DNA of 29,623 nt from SLRI01 sp964576715. GTDB taxonomy: Bacteria; Pseudomonadota; Alphaproteobacteria; Geminicoccales; Geminicoccaceae. The notes under the pieces were generated by a model that saw only the letters and a list, made by a program, of their open reading frames with translations, did no database searches and was not told the origin of the DNA. Where the stretch lies: positions 1 to 29,623 of the forward strand of contig CAZNWE010000055.1 of assembly GCA_964576715.1 (NCBI GenBank), written 5' to 3'. The position numbers and the translations under genes were made by a program. Positions 17,060 through 25,325 of the stretch are shown here, piece after piece (position 1 is the stretch's first letter; each line of letters starts with the position of its first letter).

Positions 17060-17224
17060 CACCGTCGCCCCCGGATCACCAGGGCAACGCGCCCCGAGCC
17101 AGCACCGTACGGCGAGCAATAGCGGACGCAAGGTCGCAACCGTACTGTCACAATGTTTTCCCTGATCATCAAATCTTGCCACTACTGGGCAAGTCGCCAA
17201 CGGCTAGCAGAGCCCGCAGGACAC

Positions 17225-17250
17225 GGAACGTGGCAGGGTGCCGCACCGTC
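17225..17250 (+). promoter_or_regulatory. Possible EcfG-type (general stress) promoter before the VOC gene
   Basis: GGAAC (17225-17229), then a 17-base spacer, then CGTC (17247-17250) resembles the alphaproteobacterial EcfG promoter GGAAC-N16/17-CGTT, with one mismatch in the -10 element. A start just downstream would leave a leader of about 25-30 bases with the AAGGAG site. Short motifs like this arise by chance, so confidence is low. Confidence 0.25.
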
Positions 17251-17283
17251 GAACGACCGCCAGCCCGAGCAAGGAGCCGAAAC

Positions 17284-17679
17284 ATGCGCCCGCCGATCAG
17301 CCAGAGCATTGTCTTCACCTACACCGACGACCTCGAGCGGGCGTCCCGGTTCTTTCACGAGGTGATGGCGCTCGACTTCGTGGTCGACCAGGGTGCTTGC
17401 CACATCTTTCGCCTGACGCCCGAAAGCTATCTCGGCGTCTGCCGCCTGCCCGACCGGCCACAGAGCCAGGTCGGCGTCACCATCAGCATCGTCAGCGACG
17501 ACGTCGACGGCTGGCACGACTTTCTCGCCGCCAGCGGCGTGGCGTTCGTCCGCCAGCCGGCGGCGAGCCGCGCCTTCGGCGTCTACAGCGCCCTTTTCCT
17601 CTCGCCGGATGGCTATCGCATCGAGATCCAACGCTTCGACGACCCGGCCTGGCAAACGCGGCAAGTCGAGCGGCGCTAG
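17284..17679 (+). CDS. VOC (glyoxalase/bleomycin-resistance-like) family protein
   Basis: A 131-residue vicinal-oxygen-chelate fold protein with two beta-alpha-beta-beta-beta repeats. The first runs from SIVFTYTDDLERASRFFHEVMALDF and the second from VTISIVSDDVDGWHDFLAASG to SPDGYRIEIQRFDD. The final glutamate (in YRIEIQ) is at the usual metal-ligand position. The reaction cannot be read from the sequence. The ATG follows a strong AAGGAG site (17271-17276) at seven bases. It is divergent from glsA, and its stop codon overlaps the stop of the GGDEF-EAL gene on the opposite strand. Confidence 0.85.
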   Translation: MRPPISQSIVFTYTDDLERASRFFHEVMALDFVVDQGACHIFRLTPESYLGVCRLPDRPQSQVGVTISIVSDDVDGWHDFLAASGVAFVRQPAASRAFGVYSALFLSPDGYRIEIQRFDDPAWQTRQVERR

Positions 17680-19817
17680 GCCGCCAGCCGCTCGCGCAGC
17701 CGGCGTTCACTCGCCGGTCGGCCAAAGAGGTAGCCCTGCACCTCGTCGCAGCCCAGCCGCTCCAGCACTGCGAGCTGGGTGGTTGTCTCGACCCCCTCGG
17801 CGATCACCGTCTTGCCGAGCGTGGCCGCCAGCGACACCGTGCCGGCGACGATTGCCTGGTCGTTTCGGCTGTCGGCAATCCCGGCGATGAACGACCGGTC
17901 GATCTTGACCACGTCGACCGGTAGCCAGCGAAGGTAGGAGAGCGAGGCGTAGCCGGTGCCGAAATCGTCGATGGCGATCCTGGCACCCAAGGCCTTGATG
18001 GCGTGCAGCTGCTCGTCGATGTTGGTGGTCTCGCGGTCGAGATAGGCGCTCTCGGTGAGCTCGACCTCGAGCAGTGCCGGTGCCAGACCGCTCGTCGCCA
18101 GATACTCGGCGAGGCGGTCGGCGAGACCCGGCTGGCGAAACTCGAGTGGCGAGAGGTTGACCGCCAGCCGCACCGGACGGCCCTGGTCCTGCCAGCGCGC
18201 CGCCTCGTGGCAGGCGGTACGGATCACCCAGTGGTCGATCTCGCGCACCAGGCCCGTGGCCTCGGCCGCCGGGATGAAGGCCCCCGGCAAGAGCAGGCCG
18301 TGCTCGGGATGCAGCCAGCGGACCAGGGCTTCCGCACCGATGACGTTGCGGCGCCGCAGCGAGAGCTGCGGCTGGTAGGCGATGCGCAGCTCGCCCCGGG
18401 CCACCGCCCCCTCGAGCTCGCGCTCGATCTGCCGCTGGGCGCGCGAGCGGTGCAGCATCTCGGCCGAAAGCACACTGAAGCGCCCGCGGCCGCGCTGCTT
18501 GGCGTCGTAGAGGGCGAGGTCCGCACCGGTGAGCAGCGTCGCGGCATCCCTGCCGTGGCCGGGGAAGAGTGCGACGCCGAGGCTCAAGGTGATCGTGATC
18601 GACCGCCCGTCGACAACGAAGGGTGGCCTGACCCGCTCGATGAGCTTGGCGGCGAGAAGCGTCGCGTCGGCCTCGCCGCGGAGATCCGGAAAGACCGCTG
18701 CGAACTCGTCGCCGCCCATTCGGGCCAGCGTGTCGCTGGCGCGCAGTGCCGGCAGCAGGCGGTTGGCCAGGGCGCGCAGCAGCGCATCGGCGACAATATG
18801 GCCGAAGGTGTCGTTGACCGCCTTGAACCGATCGATGTCGAAGAGCATCACCGCTACCGTCCGGCCTTCACGCCTGGCCCGGCGGAGCGCGGTCTCGAGC
18901 CGGTCGGCGAGGACCAGCCGGTTGGGCAGGTTGGTCAGGGGGTCATGGTGCAGCAGGTGGCGAACCTGGGCTTCGCTTTGCCGCCGCTTGCCGATCTCCT
19001 CGGTCATCTGCGCGTTGGTGCTGGCAAGCTCGGCGTTGAGTTGCTCGAGCTGTCGGGTCCTGAGGGCGACCCGGGTCTCCAACTCTTGCCCGGCTTCGCG
19101 AAGTGACGCGACCAGCGCTTCGTTCTCCAGGTAGAGGCCGGCATTGGCAAGCTGGGTTCGATAGCTGTGCCGGCCGAGAAGACCGATGCCGATGGCATAG
19201 CCAAAGGTCAGCAGCGCCATCACGTCGGCTTGTGGCCGCGGGTCGAGCAGGAGGCAGACCACGAGCGGCAGCAGCGTGGCCAGCAGGAAGGCCGCGAAGG
19301 CCGGCGGGTGTGCCGGCAGAGCGGTGATCGAGCCGGCCGCCATGCCGGCGATGACGAAGGCGACGAGAAGATCGAAGACGGCCGGATCGATGTCGATGAA
19401 CAGCCAGCCCATCGCCCCCCAAGAGATGCCGGCGAGCAGCGAGCCCATGGTCAAGCACCGGGCGAGCGCGGCCTCGCCGTCCGCATCGAGCACAGCGAGT
19501 CGCCACCGCGACGCCCAGGCGAGCCTGAGCCCTTGTGCCGCCAGACAGAGTGCCAGCCATGCCGCGACCACGGCAGGCGGCGCGTAGTGGATCGCAAACG
19601 CCGCGAAGACAGCGGCGACCGAGACGTTGATGACGGCCAGTGACGGTTGCTGGCGCAAGAGTTGGTGGAGCAAGACGCGCCGCGGCTGCCGCCGGTGAGC
19701 CGACGGCAATCCGCAATCGTTGGCTGATTCGACCCCTGGCTGATGCAAAGCTCGTTCGTCTCGTTCAGCGGCACGACGACCGACCCCCGGCCGACGCCGC
19801 CCCGACAGCCTCGTCAT
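17676..19817 (-). CDS. Membrane-bound GGDEF-EAL cyclic-di-GMP protein
   Basis: A 713-residue protein with an N-terminal membrane sensor region (about six hydrophobic segments between residues 60 and 240), a short coiled coil (ELETRVALRTRQLEQLNAEL), a GGDEF domain (GGDEF at 368-372, with an RASD inhibitory-site motif five residues before RMGGDEF) and an EAL domain (EAL at 496-498). The EAL catalytic residues appear intact: NLSPLEF, ELTES, DDFGTGY, VKIDRSFI, AEGVET. Both diguanylate cyclase and phosphodiesterase activity are therefore possible; which prevails is unknown. The start is uncertain: a TTG at 19862 or later TTG codons are possible, as the first 50 residues look unlike the rest. I chose the ATG at 19817. 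Confidence 0.85.
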   Translation of the reverse strand: MTRLSGRRRPGVGRRAAERDERALHQPGVESANDCGLPSAHRRQPRRVLLHQLLRQQPSLAVINVSVAAVFAAFAIHYAPPAVVAAWLALCLAAQGLRLAWASRWRLAVLDADGEAALARCLTMGSLLAGISWGAMGWLFIDIDPAVFDLLVAFVIAGMAAGSITALPAHPPAFAAFLLATLLPLVVCLLLDPRPQADVMALLTFGYAIGIGLLGRHSYRTQLANAGLYLENEALVASLREAGQELETRVALRTRQLEQLNAELASTNAQMTEEIGKRRQSEAQVRHLLHHDPLTNLPNRLVLADRLETALRRARREGRTVAVMLFDIDRFKAVNDTFGHIVADALLRALANRLLPALRASDTLARMGGDEFAAVFPDLRGEADATLLAAKLIERVRPPFVVDGRSITITLSLGVALFPGHGRDAATLLTGADLALYDAKQRGRGRFSVLSAEMLHRSRAQRQIERELEGAVARGELRIAYQPQLSLRRRNVIGAEALVRWLHPEHGLLLPGAFIPAAEATGLVREIDHWVIRTACHEAARWQDQGRPVRLAVNLSPLEFRQPGLADRLAEYLATSGLAPALLEVELTESAYLDRETTNIDEQLHAIKALGARIAIDDFGTGYASLSYLRWLPVDVVKIDRSFIAGIADSRNDQAIVAGTVSLAATLGKTVIAEGVETTTQLAVLERLGCDEVQGYLFGRPASERRLRERLAA

Positions 19818-20047
19818 GCCGCGACCAACCCTCAGGGTAGAGAAGTGGCAACGAGCATTCAATCGTCGTGCATTCGCGGCCGGCGCTCGTCGGCCGATCC
19901 CGGTGGCGTGACGGCTGTCGCCCGGAGCGGCCAGCGCAAGTGGCCCTGGATCATCGCACTGGTTTGCGGGACACTGCCCGGTATGTCAGCTCCAGTGGAT
20001 CTCCGCATGCCCGGCCCGATGACCGACAGCGGCGCGGTGACGAGCCA

Positions 20048-20950
20048 ATGACCGGCCAGCAGCGCCGGGCGCTGGTCGCGGTCGTGCTGGTCGTCTCGAG
20101 CGGTGTCCTGTTCGTGATCATGAACGCGTTGGTCAAGGCGATGACCGAGACCATGGACACCATGGTGATCATCTGGGGCCGGTATTTCTTTCACGTCGCC
20201 TTCGTCGTGGTGGTATTCCCGCGAAGTGTGGTGGGCGTGGCGCGCAGCGGCCAGGTGCTGGTCCAGATCGGGCGTTCGGCGCTGCTGTTGGGCTCGACGG
20301 TCGCGAACTTCCTGGCCCTCTCGCTGCTGTCGCTGGCCGATGTCTCGGCCATCATCTTCACCGCCCCCATCCTGGTGGCCGCGCTAGCCGTCATCCTGCT
20401 CAAGGAGCGGGTCGCGGCTTGGCGCTGGGTGCTGATCGGGCTCGGCTTCACCGGTGCCTTGATCATCATCCAGCCGGGCGGTGGCGGTTTCGGGACGGGG
20501 GGCGTGCTCGCCCTCGCCTGCGCCGGATGTTATGCGCTCTACCAGATCACTACGCGGGTCGTGCGCGAGGCCGTGCCGATCGTTTCGCTGCTCTATAGCG
20601 GCCTCGTCGGCGTGGTGGTGATCAGCCTCATCGTACCCTTCTTCTGGCAGCAGCCGAGCGCTGCCGCATGGCTACTTCTGGTCGTCGTCGGCTCGCTCGG
20701 CGCTGCCGGCCATCTCCTCGTCATCATGGCGCTGCAGCGCGCGGAGGCGTCGAAGGTCGCCCCGTTCACCTATCTGCAGCTGGTCTGGGCGATGCTCGCC
20801 AGCCTCGTGGTGTTTGGCGACGTGCCGGGGATCACGACCCTGATCGGCGCCGCCGTGATCGTCACCAGTGGGCTCCTGCTCTACCGTCTCGACCTCCGCG
20901 AGGCGGCGGGCAACCGGCCGGGTGCCAGCCGAGCCGACCCGGCATGTTGA
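20048..20950 (+). CDS. DMT-superfamily (EamA) transporter
   Basis: A 300-residue inner-membrane protein with about ten hydrophobic segments in two EamA repeats, consistent with a drug/metabolite exporter. The first repeat ends around SLADVSAIIFTAPILVAALAVILLKERV (quoted in part: APILVAALAVILLKERV), and the second around RAEASKVAPFTYLQLVWAML, which is the equivalent element. The frame is open upstream to 19868, but that stretch is Arg/Pro-rich and not membrane-like; the ATG at 20048 starts directly before the first helix. The substrate is unknown. The short charged tail ends at 20950. Confidence 0.88.
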   Translation: MTGQQRRALVAVVLVVSSGVLFVIMNALVKAMTETMDTMVIIWGRYFFHVAFVVVVFPRSVVGVARSGQVLVQIGRSALLLGSTVANFLALSLLSLADVSAIIFTAPILVAALAVILLKERVAAWRWVLIGLGFTGALIIIQPGGGGFGTGGVLALACAGCYALYQITTRVVREAVPIVSLLYSGLVGVVVISLIVPFFWQQPSAAAWLLLVVVGSLGAAGHLLVIMALQRAEASKVAPFTYLQLVWAMLASLVVFGDVPGITTLIGAAVIVTSGLLLYRLDLREAAGNRPGASRADPAC

Positions 20951-21197
20951 GCGGGCGGGCCAAGCCGCCGACAGACAAACGAAAGAATCGGCCCCGGCGG
21001 AAAGAGCAAGGCTGCCGGCGGCGTTGTGACGTCGAGCGCACCAAAGCTGGAGCCTGCGCATCGACCGACCGAGGAGGTCTCGCCGACCGTGCTCGCCCTT
21101 TATCCGACCTCGCCCAGCCGAAGGCGCTGTGCGCATTCCGGCGTGGCGGTTCGGCTCGATCAGCGCAACGTCCCGGTCGGGGACCCGGCGCGCGGCG
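20951..21197. other. Non-coding stretch after the EamA gene
   Basis: No convincing coding region. A weak 5-bp hairpin (20954-20958 with 20965-20969) follows the EamA stop. I see no clear promoter. This stretch leads into the decayed sigma/anti-sigma remains. Confidence 0.4.
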
Positions 21198-21310
21198 ATG
21201 GCTGAGCACGGGTTGCCATCGGCGTCGTTCGAGGACCAGCTGATCGCCATGCTGCCGCGGCTGCGCCGACTGGCCGACGGCGAGCCCGCCGTGGTCGAGG
21301 AATGGGAGCG
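21198..21310 (+). pseudogene. Remnant of an ECF sigma factor gene (5' end)
   Basis: The ATG at 21198 opens a frame beginning MAEHGLPSASFEDQLIAM followed by LPRLRRLA, which resembles the N-terminus of ECF sigma factors (region 2 start). The similarity stops after about 26 residues: none of regions 2.2-2.4 or region 4 is present, and the sequence passes to an acidic piece ending VVEEWER. This suggests that most of the gene was lost by deletion. The anti-sigma-like frame starts directly after it, the usual order of such pairs. The match is short, so the identification is tentative. Confidence 0.4.
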
Positions 21311-21535
21311 ATGCAGACCCTGTCCGACGAACTACTCGTGGCCTAAGCCGACGACGAGCTGTCGACCGCCCAGCGGGCCACGGTCGAGCGCTGCCTGGCC
21401 CACGACGCGGCGGCCGGGGATCGCCTCGCTACCTTCACCAGCACCGGCCAGTGGCTGGCTCGGGCCTATCACGACAGCCCGCGGGCGAGCCCGCCTGCGG
21501 CAATGGTCCGGGCGGTTCGCGATGCGGCGAGCTGA
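21311..21535 (+). pseudogene. Anti-sigma-factor-like gene with premature stop
   Basis: Reading from the ATG at 21311 gives MQTLSDELLVA, then a TAA (21344-21346), then ADDELSTAQRATVERCLAHD and on to a TGA at 21533-21535. The pattern DELLVAYADGELS...RA.VE..LA.D is typical of the N-terminus of small anti-sigma proteins in alphaproteobacteria, and the TAA stands where a Tyr codon (TAC) would be expected. The rest is open for 62 codons, but it ends before any membrane segment, so the 3' part is also gone or shifted. Read-through is possible but unlikely. Confidence 0.5.
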
Positions 21536-21890
21536 TCGGTCAGACCCAGATGATCGGTCAACACCGGCAGCAGCAGAGCCGTGACGACAATGGTCAGCCG
21601 CAAAGTGTGGGCGAGGATGATGAAGCGGGGCACGGTCGGATCGCCGAGAGCTGGTGGACCGGTCGACAGCGGCTGCCGGCCGACAACGTCGTGGCAACGA
21701 CCCTCATCCGGCAACTGTGGAAACGGTCGGTTTCGGACAACCAGGTAATCGATCCCGACACATTGCCCTGTGCCACCCACCACCAGGGATGACCTCGAAC
21801 TCCGCCCTGGCACTCACGCGAGGCTGGCGCCGACGTGAATTGTCGAGAGCGCCGCTGCCGCGCATCTGCAGCAGCGTCGCAACCCGCATC
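21536..21890. other. Gene-poor stretch, possible membrane-protein remnant on the minus strand
   Basis: No intact gene. On the minus strand, about 21533-21636 would encode PRFIILAHTLRLTIVVTALL followed by LPVLTDHLGL, a hydrophobic piece resembling the last helix of an AbrB-type or similar membrane protein. No start or further helices are found, so at most this is a fragment. The rest of the stretch shows nothing recognisable. Confidence 0.3.
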
Positions 21891-21903
21891 GGAGGATCAA
21901 TCC

Positions 21904-22422
21904 ATGGTAACCGTCGATCGTCTGCCGCTGTCGGCCGCCTGGAGTGCGGCATTGTCCGCAAGCGGCCTGTTGACCATGCTGCTCGCTGGCGCCCTGGCCA
22001 CGGTCGCCTTCGACTTTTTCGGCCAGAGCCTGAGCCCGGGCCTGGGCTTTGCCAATCTCGCACCGGTAACGCTCGCCAACAACGTCATCCAGGTGCTGTC
22101 CGGCGAGCCGTGGCGACCCGGCGCCGAGTTCCTGCACTACTTCGCCGGGTTGGTCGCCTATCCGTTGGGCTGGATGCTGTTGGCCCGGCCGCTGGCCGCT
22201 CGATACGCCCCGCAAATGCCTTGGTGGCTGGCCGCCAGCCTCTACGGTGTCGCCCTCTGGGTCTTCGCGCTCTACGTCATGGCGCATCTGGTCGCCGGCA
22301 ATCCAGCTTTCCTGGGCTTTACCGGCATCACCTGGGTCGCTTTGGTCGGCCATGCGATCTTCGCCCTGGTCGCCGCGGCGGTGGTTCGCTGGCGCGAGGC
22401 TCAGTCGTCCCTGGGCGTCTGA
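21904..22422 (+). CDS. Four-helix membrane protein of unknown function
   Basis: A 172-residue inner-membrane protein with four hydrophobic segments (about residues 14-40, 74-98, 106-130 and 138-160). Features include AGALATVAFDFFGQSLSP, a conserved-looking LHYFAGLVAYPLGW and GITWVALVGHAIFALVAA, with histidines inside or at the edges of helices. I do not recognise a named family. The ATG at 21904 follows a strong GGAGG site at 21891-21895; the frame is open upstream but without coding character. Its last 22 bases overlap the 3' end of the sixA gene on the opposite strand. Confidence 0.8.
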   Translation: MVTVDRLPLSAAWSAALSASGLLTMLLAGALATVAFDFFGQSLSPGLGFANLAPVTLANNVIQVLSGEPWRPGAEFLHYFAGLVAYPLGWMLLARPLAARYAPQMPWWLAASLYGVALWVFALYVMAHLVAGNPAFLGFTGITWVALVGHAIFALVAAAVVRWREAQSSLGV

Positions 22423-22919
22423 TAATCGGCGAGCGTGGCCATCCCCCAACCGAGCTCGCGCCAGCTGCCGAGCGGACAGGTGAGGTAGGCGAGCGCGGCG
22501 GTCGGGAACTTGCTCTCGACCGCCGCCAGCAGCTGCCGGTCACCGTGCCCGGCAAGCCGGGTCACAAAGGTCTGCAGGCCCGGATTGTGGCCGATCAGCA
22601 GCAGGCGCCCGACGTCGTCCGGTTGCCGACGGACGATCTCCAACAGCCGGCTCGGCGTTGCCAGGTAGAGGCTGGCGAGCTCGCTCAGCTGCAGCGGCCC
22701 GGTCTCGGGCCACTCGGCACGGGCGAGCGTCAGGGTTTCCACGGTTCGCTTCGCGGTCGAGCAGAGCACCCGCTCGGGCAGCCAGCCGCGCTCGGCGATC
22801 AGCGCCCCCATCTTGCGCGCCGCCTTGATCCCGCGCGGGCTGAGTTGGCGATCGTGATCGGCGGCGTCGACCTCGTCCCAGCTGGACTTGGCATGACGCA
22901 GGACGAGCAATTCGCGCAT
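22401..22919 (-). CDS. sixA: SixA-family phosphohistidine phosphatase
   Basis: A 172-residue histidine-phosphatase-superfamily protein. The RHG-type motif is LRHAKSSWD (Arg8, His9, with Ala for Gly as usual in SixA), followed by DRQLSPRG, STAKRTVETL and the second catalytic histidine in LLIGHNPGL (His111). E. coli SixA removes phosphate from histidine-containing phosphotransfer proteins; the target here is unknown. It is divergent from ppk, with a 171-base gap holding a tandem repeat. The convergent neighbour overlaps its 3' end. Confidence 0.9.
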   Translation of the reverse strand: MRELLVLRHAKSSWDEVDAADHDRQLSPRGIKAARKMGALIAERGWLPERVLCSTAKRTVETLTLARAEWPETGPLQLSELASLYLATPSRLLEIVRRQPDDVGRLLLIGHNPGLQTFVTRLAGHGDRQLLAAVESKFPTAALAYLTCPLGSWRELGWGMATLADYQTPRDD

Positions 22920-22927
22920 GGCGCTTC

Positions 22928-22969
22928 ACCTCGGCTGGACTCGACCGGACCTCGGCTGGACTCGACCGG
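22928..22969. repeat. Perfect tandem duplication of a 21-base unit
   Basis: Positions 22928-22948 and 22949-22969 are identical 21-base units (beginning ACCTCGGCTGG and ending CTCGACCGG). The copies lie 8 bases before the sixA start, inside its leader or promoter region. Such short duplications usually arise by replication slippage. Confidence 0.9.
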
Positions 22970-23090
22970 CCCGGTGCCGCCTCGAAGCACTCGGCCGGGC
23001 ATGACACGACCGGTGCCGCTCTGTAACATCCCTGTCGCCGATCGCGAATAGCAACTGGATGTGCTCGATGACCGCTTGTGACGACCGTCG

Positions 23091-25325
23091 ATGATCGAGG
23101 AGCAGAGCCCGGTGACCCAGAGCGTCGAGCCGATATCGCCCGTCGCCGAGCGGGAGCGCTCGGCCGAGAGCGCGGCCGAGCCCGTCGCGGTCCGGCCCGA
23201 GCATTTCTTCAACCGCGAGCTGTCCTGGCTGGCCTTCAACGAACGGGTGCTCGAGGAGGCGACGAATCCAGCCCACCCGCTGTTGGAGCGGTTGCGCTTT
23301 CTCTCCATCTCGGCGAGCAATCTCGACGAGTTCTACATGGTCCGCGTCGCCGGCCTCAAGGGTCTCGCCGATACCGGGGTCACCGCGCAGAGCCAGGACG
23401 GGCTGACGCCGAGCCAGCAGCTCGCCGCGATCAACGAGCGGGCCGCGCGGCTGATGGCCGGGCAGCAGGTGATCTGGCACGACCTGGTGGCCGAGCTGCG
23501 GCAGGAAGGGATCACCGTGCTGGCGCCGGAGGAGGTGACGGACGCCGAATGGCGAGACCTCGAGGAGCGCTTCGCCGACGAGGCGCTGGCCGTCCTCACG
23601 CCCATCGCCATCGACCCGGCGCATCCCTTCCCGTTCATCGCCAATTGCGGCATGGGCGTGGTCCTGCAGCTCACCCAGAGCCGCGACGAGGACTTGATCG
23701 GGCTCGTCCTGTTGCCCGGCAAGCTCGACCGCTTCATCCGGCTGCCGGGCAGCGAGCCCCGGTTCCTGCCGCTCGAGGCGTTGATCGCCCGCTGGACCGA
23801 CCTGCTCTTTCCGGGCTTCGAGGTGAAGAGCTACGGCTATTTCCGGATCATCCGCGACAGCGACATCGAGATCGAGGAGGAGGCCGAGGATCTCGTCCGA
23901 CTGTTCGAGACCCTGCTCAAGCGCCGGCGGCGCGGCCACGTGATCCGCTTGACCACCGACGCCCAGATGTCGTCCGCCTTGCGCGATTTTCTGATGCGCG
24001 AACTCGATGTCGAGGCCACCGACGTGTTCGCGCTCGACGGCATCCTCGGGCTGGTCGACACCAAGGAGATCATCGGCAAGGACCGGCCGGATCTCGTCTT
24101 CGAGCCCTACACCCCGCGCTACCCCGAGCGGATCAAGGATTTCGGCGGCGACTGCTTCGCCGCCATCCGGCAGAAGGACTTCGTCGTCCACCACCCTTAT
24201 GAGAGCTTCGACGTGGTCGTCGAGTTCCTCAACCAGGCGGCGCGCGACCCCGACGTGGTGGCGATCAAGCAGACCCTCTACCGGACTTCCGAGGGCTCGC
24301 CGATCGTCGCCGCCTTGTGTGCCGCGGCCGATGCCGGCAAGTCGGTGACGGCGCTCGTCGAGCTCAAGGCGCGGTTCGACGAGGAGCGCAACATCCAGTG
24401 GGCGCGCGACCTCGAGCGCTCGGGCGTGCAGGTGATCTACGGCTTCATCGACCTCAAGACCCACGCCAAGGTGTCGATGGTGGTCCGTCGCGAGGCCGGG
24501 CGGATGCGCAGCTACTGCCATTTCGGCACCGGCAACTACCACCCGATCACCGCGCGAATCTACACCGACCTCTCCTTCTTCACCTGCGATCCGTCGCTCG
24601 CCCGGGATGCCGCCCGAACCTTCAACTACATGACCGGCTATGCCGAGCCACGCGGGCTCGAGAAGATCGCCATCGCCCCGGTCAACCTGCGGTGGCGCCT
24701 GCTCGAGCTGATCGAGGCCGAATCCGCGCATGCCCGGGCCGGGCGCAAGGCGGCGATCTGGGCCAAGCTCAACTCGTTGGTCGACGAAGAGGTGATCGAG
24801 AAGCTCTACCAGGCGAGCCAGGCCGGGGTCATGATCGACCTCGTGATCCGCGGCATCTGCTGCCTTCGGCCGGGTGTGCCGGGCCTCTCCGAAACCATTC
24901 GGGTGAAGAGCATCATCGGCCGGTTCCTCGAGCATTCGCGCATCGTCTGCTTCGGCAACGGCCACGGTCTGCCGGCGAAGCAGGCCAAGGTGTTCATCTC
25001 CTCGGCCGACTGGATGGCCCGGAACCTGTCGCGCCGGGTCGAGACCCTGGTGCCGATCGACAACGAGACCGTGCATCAGCAGGTGATGTCGCAGATCATG
25101 GTGGCCAACCTCAAGGACACGGCACAGAGCTGGCTGCTCGGTCCGAATGGCGAGTACGCGCGCGTCCAGGCACCGGGCGAGCCGTTCGCCGCGCACACCT
25201 ACTTCATGACCAATCCCAGCCTGTCCGGCCGCGGCAGTGCCGTGCGCAAGGGCCGCAATCGGGCACAGCGGCTGCAGCTCGTGGTCAACCAGCCGACGGC
25301 AAAGGCGACCGACCGGGCCCCATGA
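23091..25325 (+). CDS. ppk: Polyphosphate kinase 1
   Basis: A 744-residue PPK1 that reversibly transfers the ATP gamma-phosphate to inorganic polyphosphate. The N domain begins FFNRELSWLAFNERVLEEA and ISASNLDEFYMVRVAGL. In the C1/C2 domains the autophosphorylated histidine is His458 in DLKTHAKVSMVVRR, and the second conserved histidine is His625 in FGNGHGLPAKQAKVFISSADWM (quoted as FGNGHGLPAKQ and FISSADWM). YCHFGTGNYHP is also conserved. Start choice is open: the ATG at 23091 has no clear ribosome site, while an in-frame GTG at 23112 has GAGGAG ten bases upstream; both lie before the conserved part. The stop overlaps ppx. Confidence 0.97.
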   Translation: MIEEQSPVTQSVEPISPVAERERSAESAAEPVAVRPEHFFNRELSWLAFNERVLEEATNPAHPLLERLRFLSISASNLDEFYMVRVAGLKGLADTGVTAQSQDGLTPSQQLAAINERAARLMAGQQVIWHDLVAELRQEGITVLAPEEVTDAEWRDLEERFADEALAVLTPIAIDPAHPFPFIANCGMGVVLQLTQSRDEDLIGLVLLPGKLDRFIRLPGSEPRFLPLEALIARWTDLLFPGFEVKSYGYFRIIRDSDIEIEEEAEDLVRLFETLLKRRRRGHVIRLTTDAQMSSALRDFLMRELDVEATDVFALDGILGLVDTKEIIGKDRPDLVFEPYTPRYPERIKDFGGDCFAAIRQKDFVVHHPYESFDVVVEFLNQAARDPDVVAIKQTLYRTSEGSPIVAALCAAADAGKSVTALVELKARFDEERNIQWARDLERSGVQVIYGFIDLKTHAKVSMVVRREAGRMRSYCHFGTGNYHPITARIYTDLSFFTCDPSLARDAARTFNYMTGYAEPRGLEKIAIAPVNLRWRLLELIEAESAHARAGRKAAIWAKLNSLVDEEVIEKLYQASQAGVMIDLVIRGICCLRPGVPGLSETIRVKSIIGRFLEHSRIVCFGNGHGLPAKQAKVFISSADWMARNLSRRVETLVPIDNETVHQQVMSQIMVANLKDTAQSWLLGPNGEYARVQAPGEPFAAHTYFMTNPSLSGRGSAVRKGRNRAQRLQLVVNQPTAKATDRAP

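Noticed and set aside
17060..17200. Extended N-terminus of glutaminase starting at 17200
   Set aside because: The added 47 residues carry several cysteines and arginines and have no family similarity. The ATG at 17059 gives the normal length.
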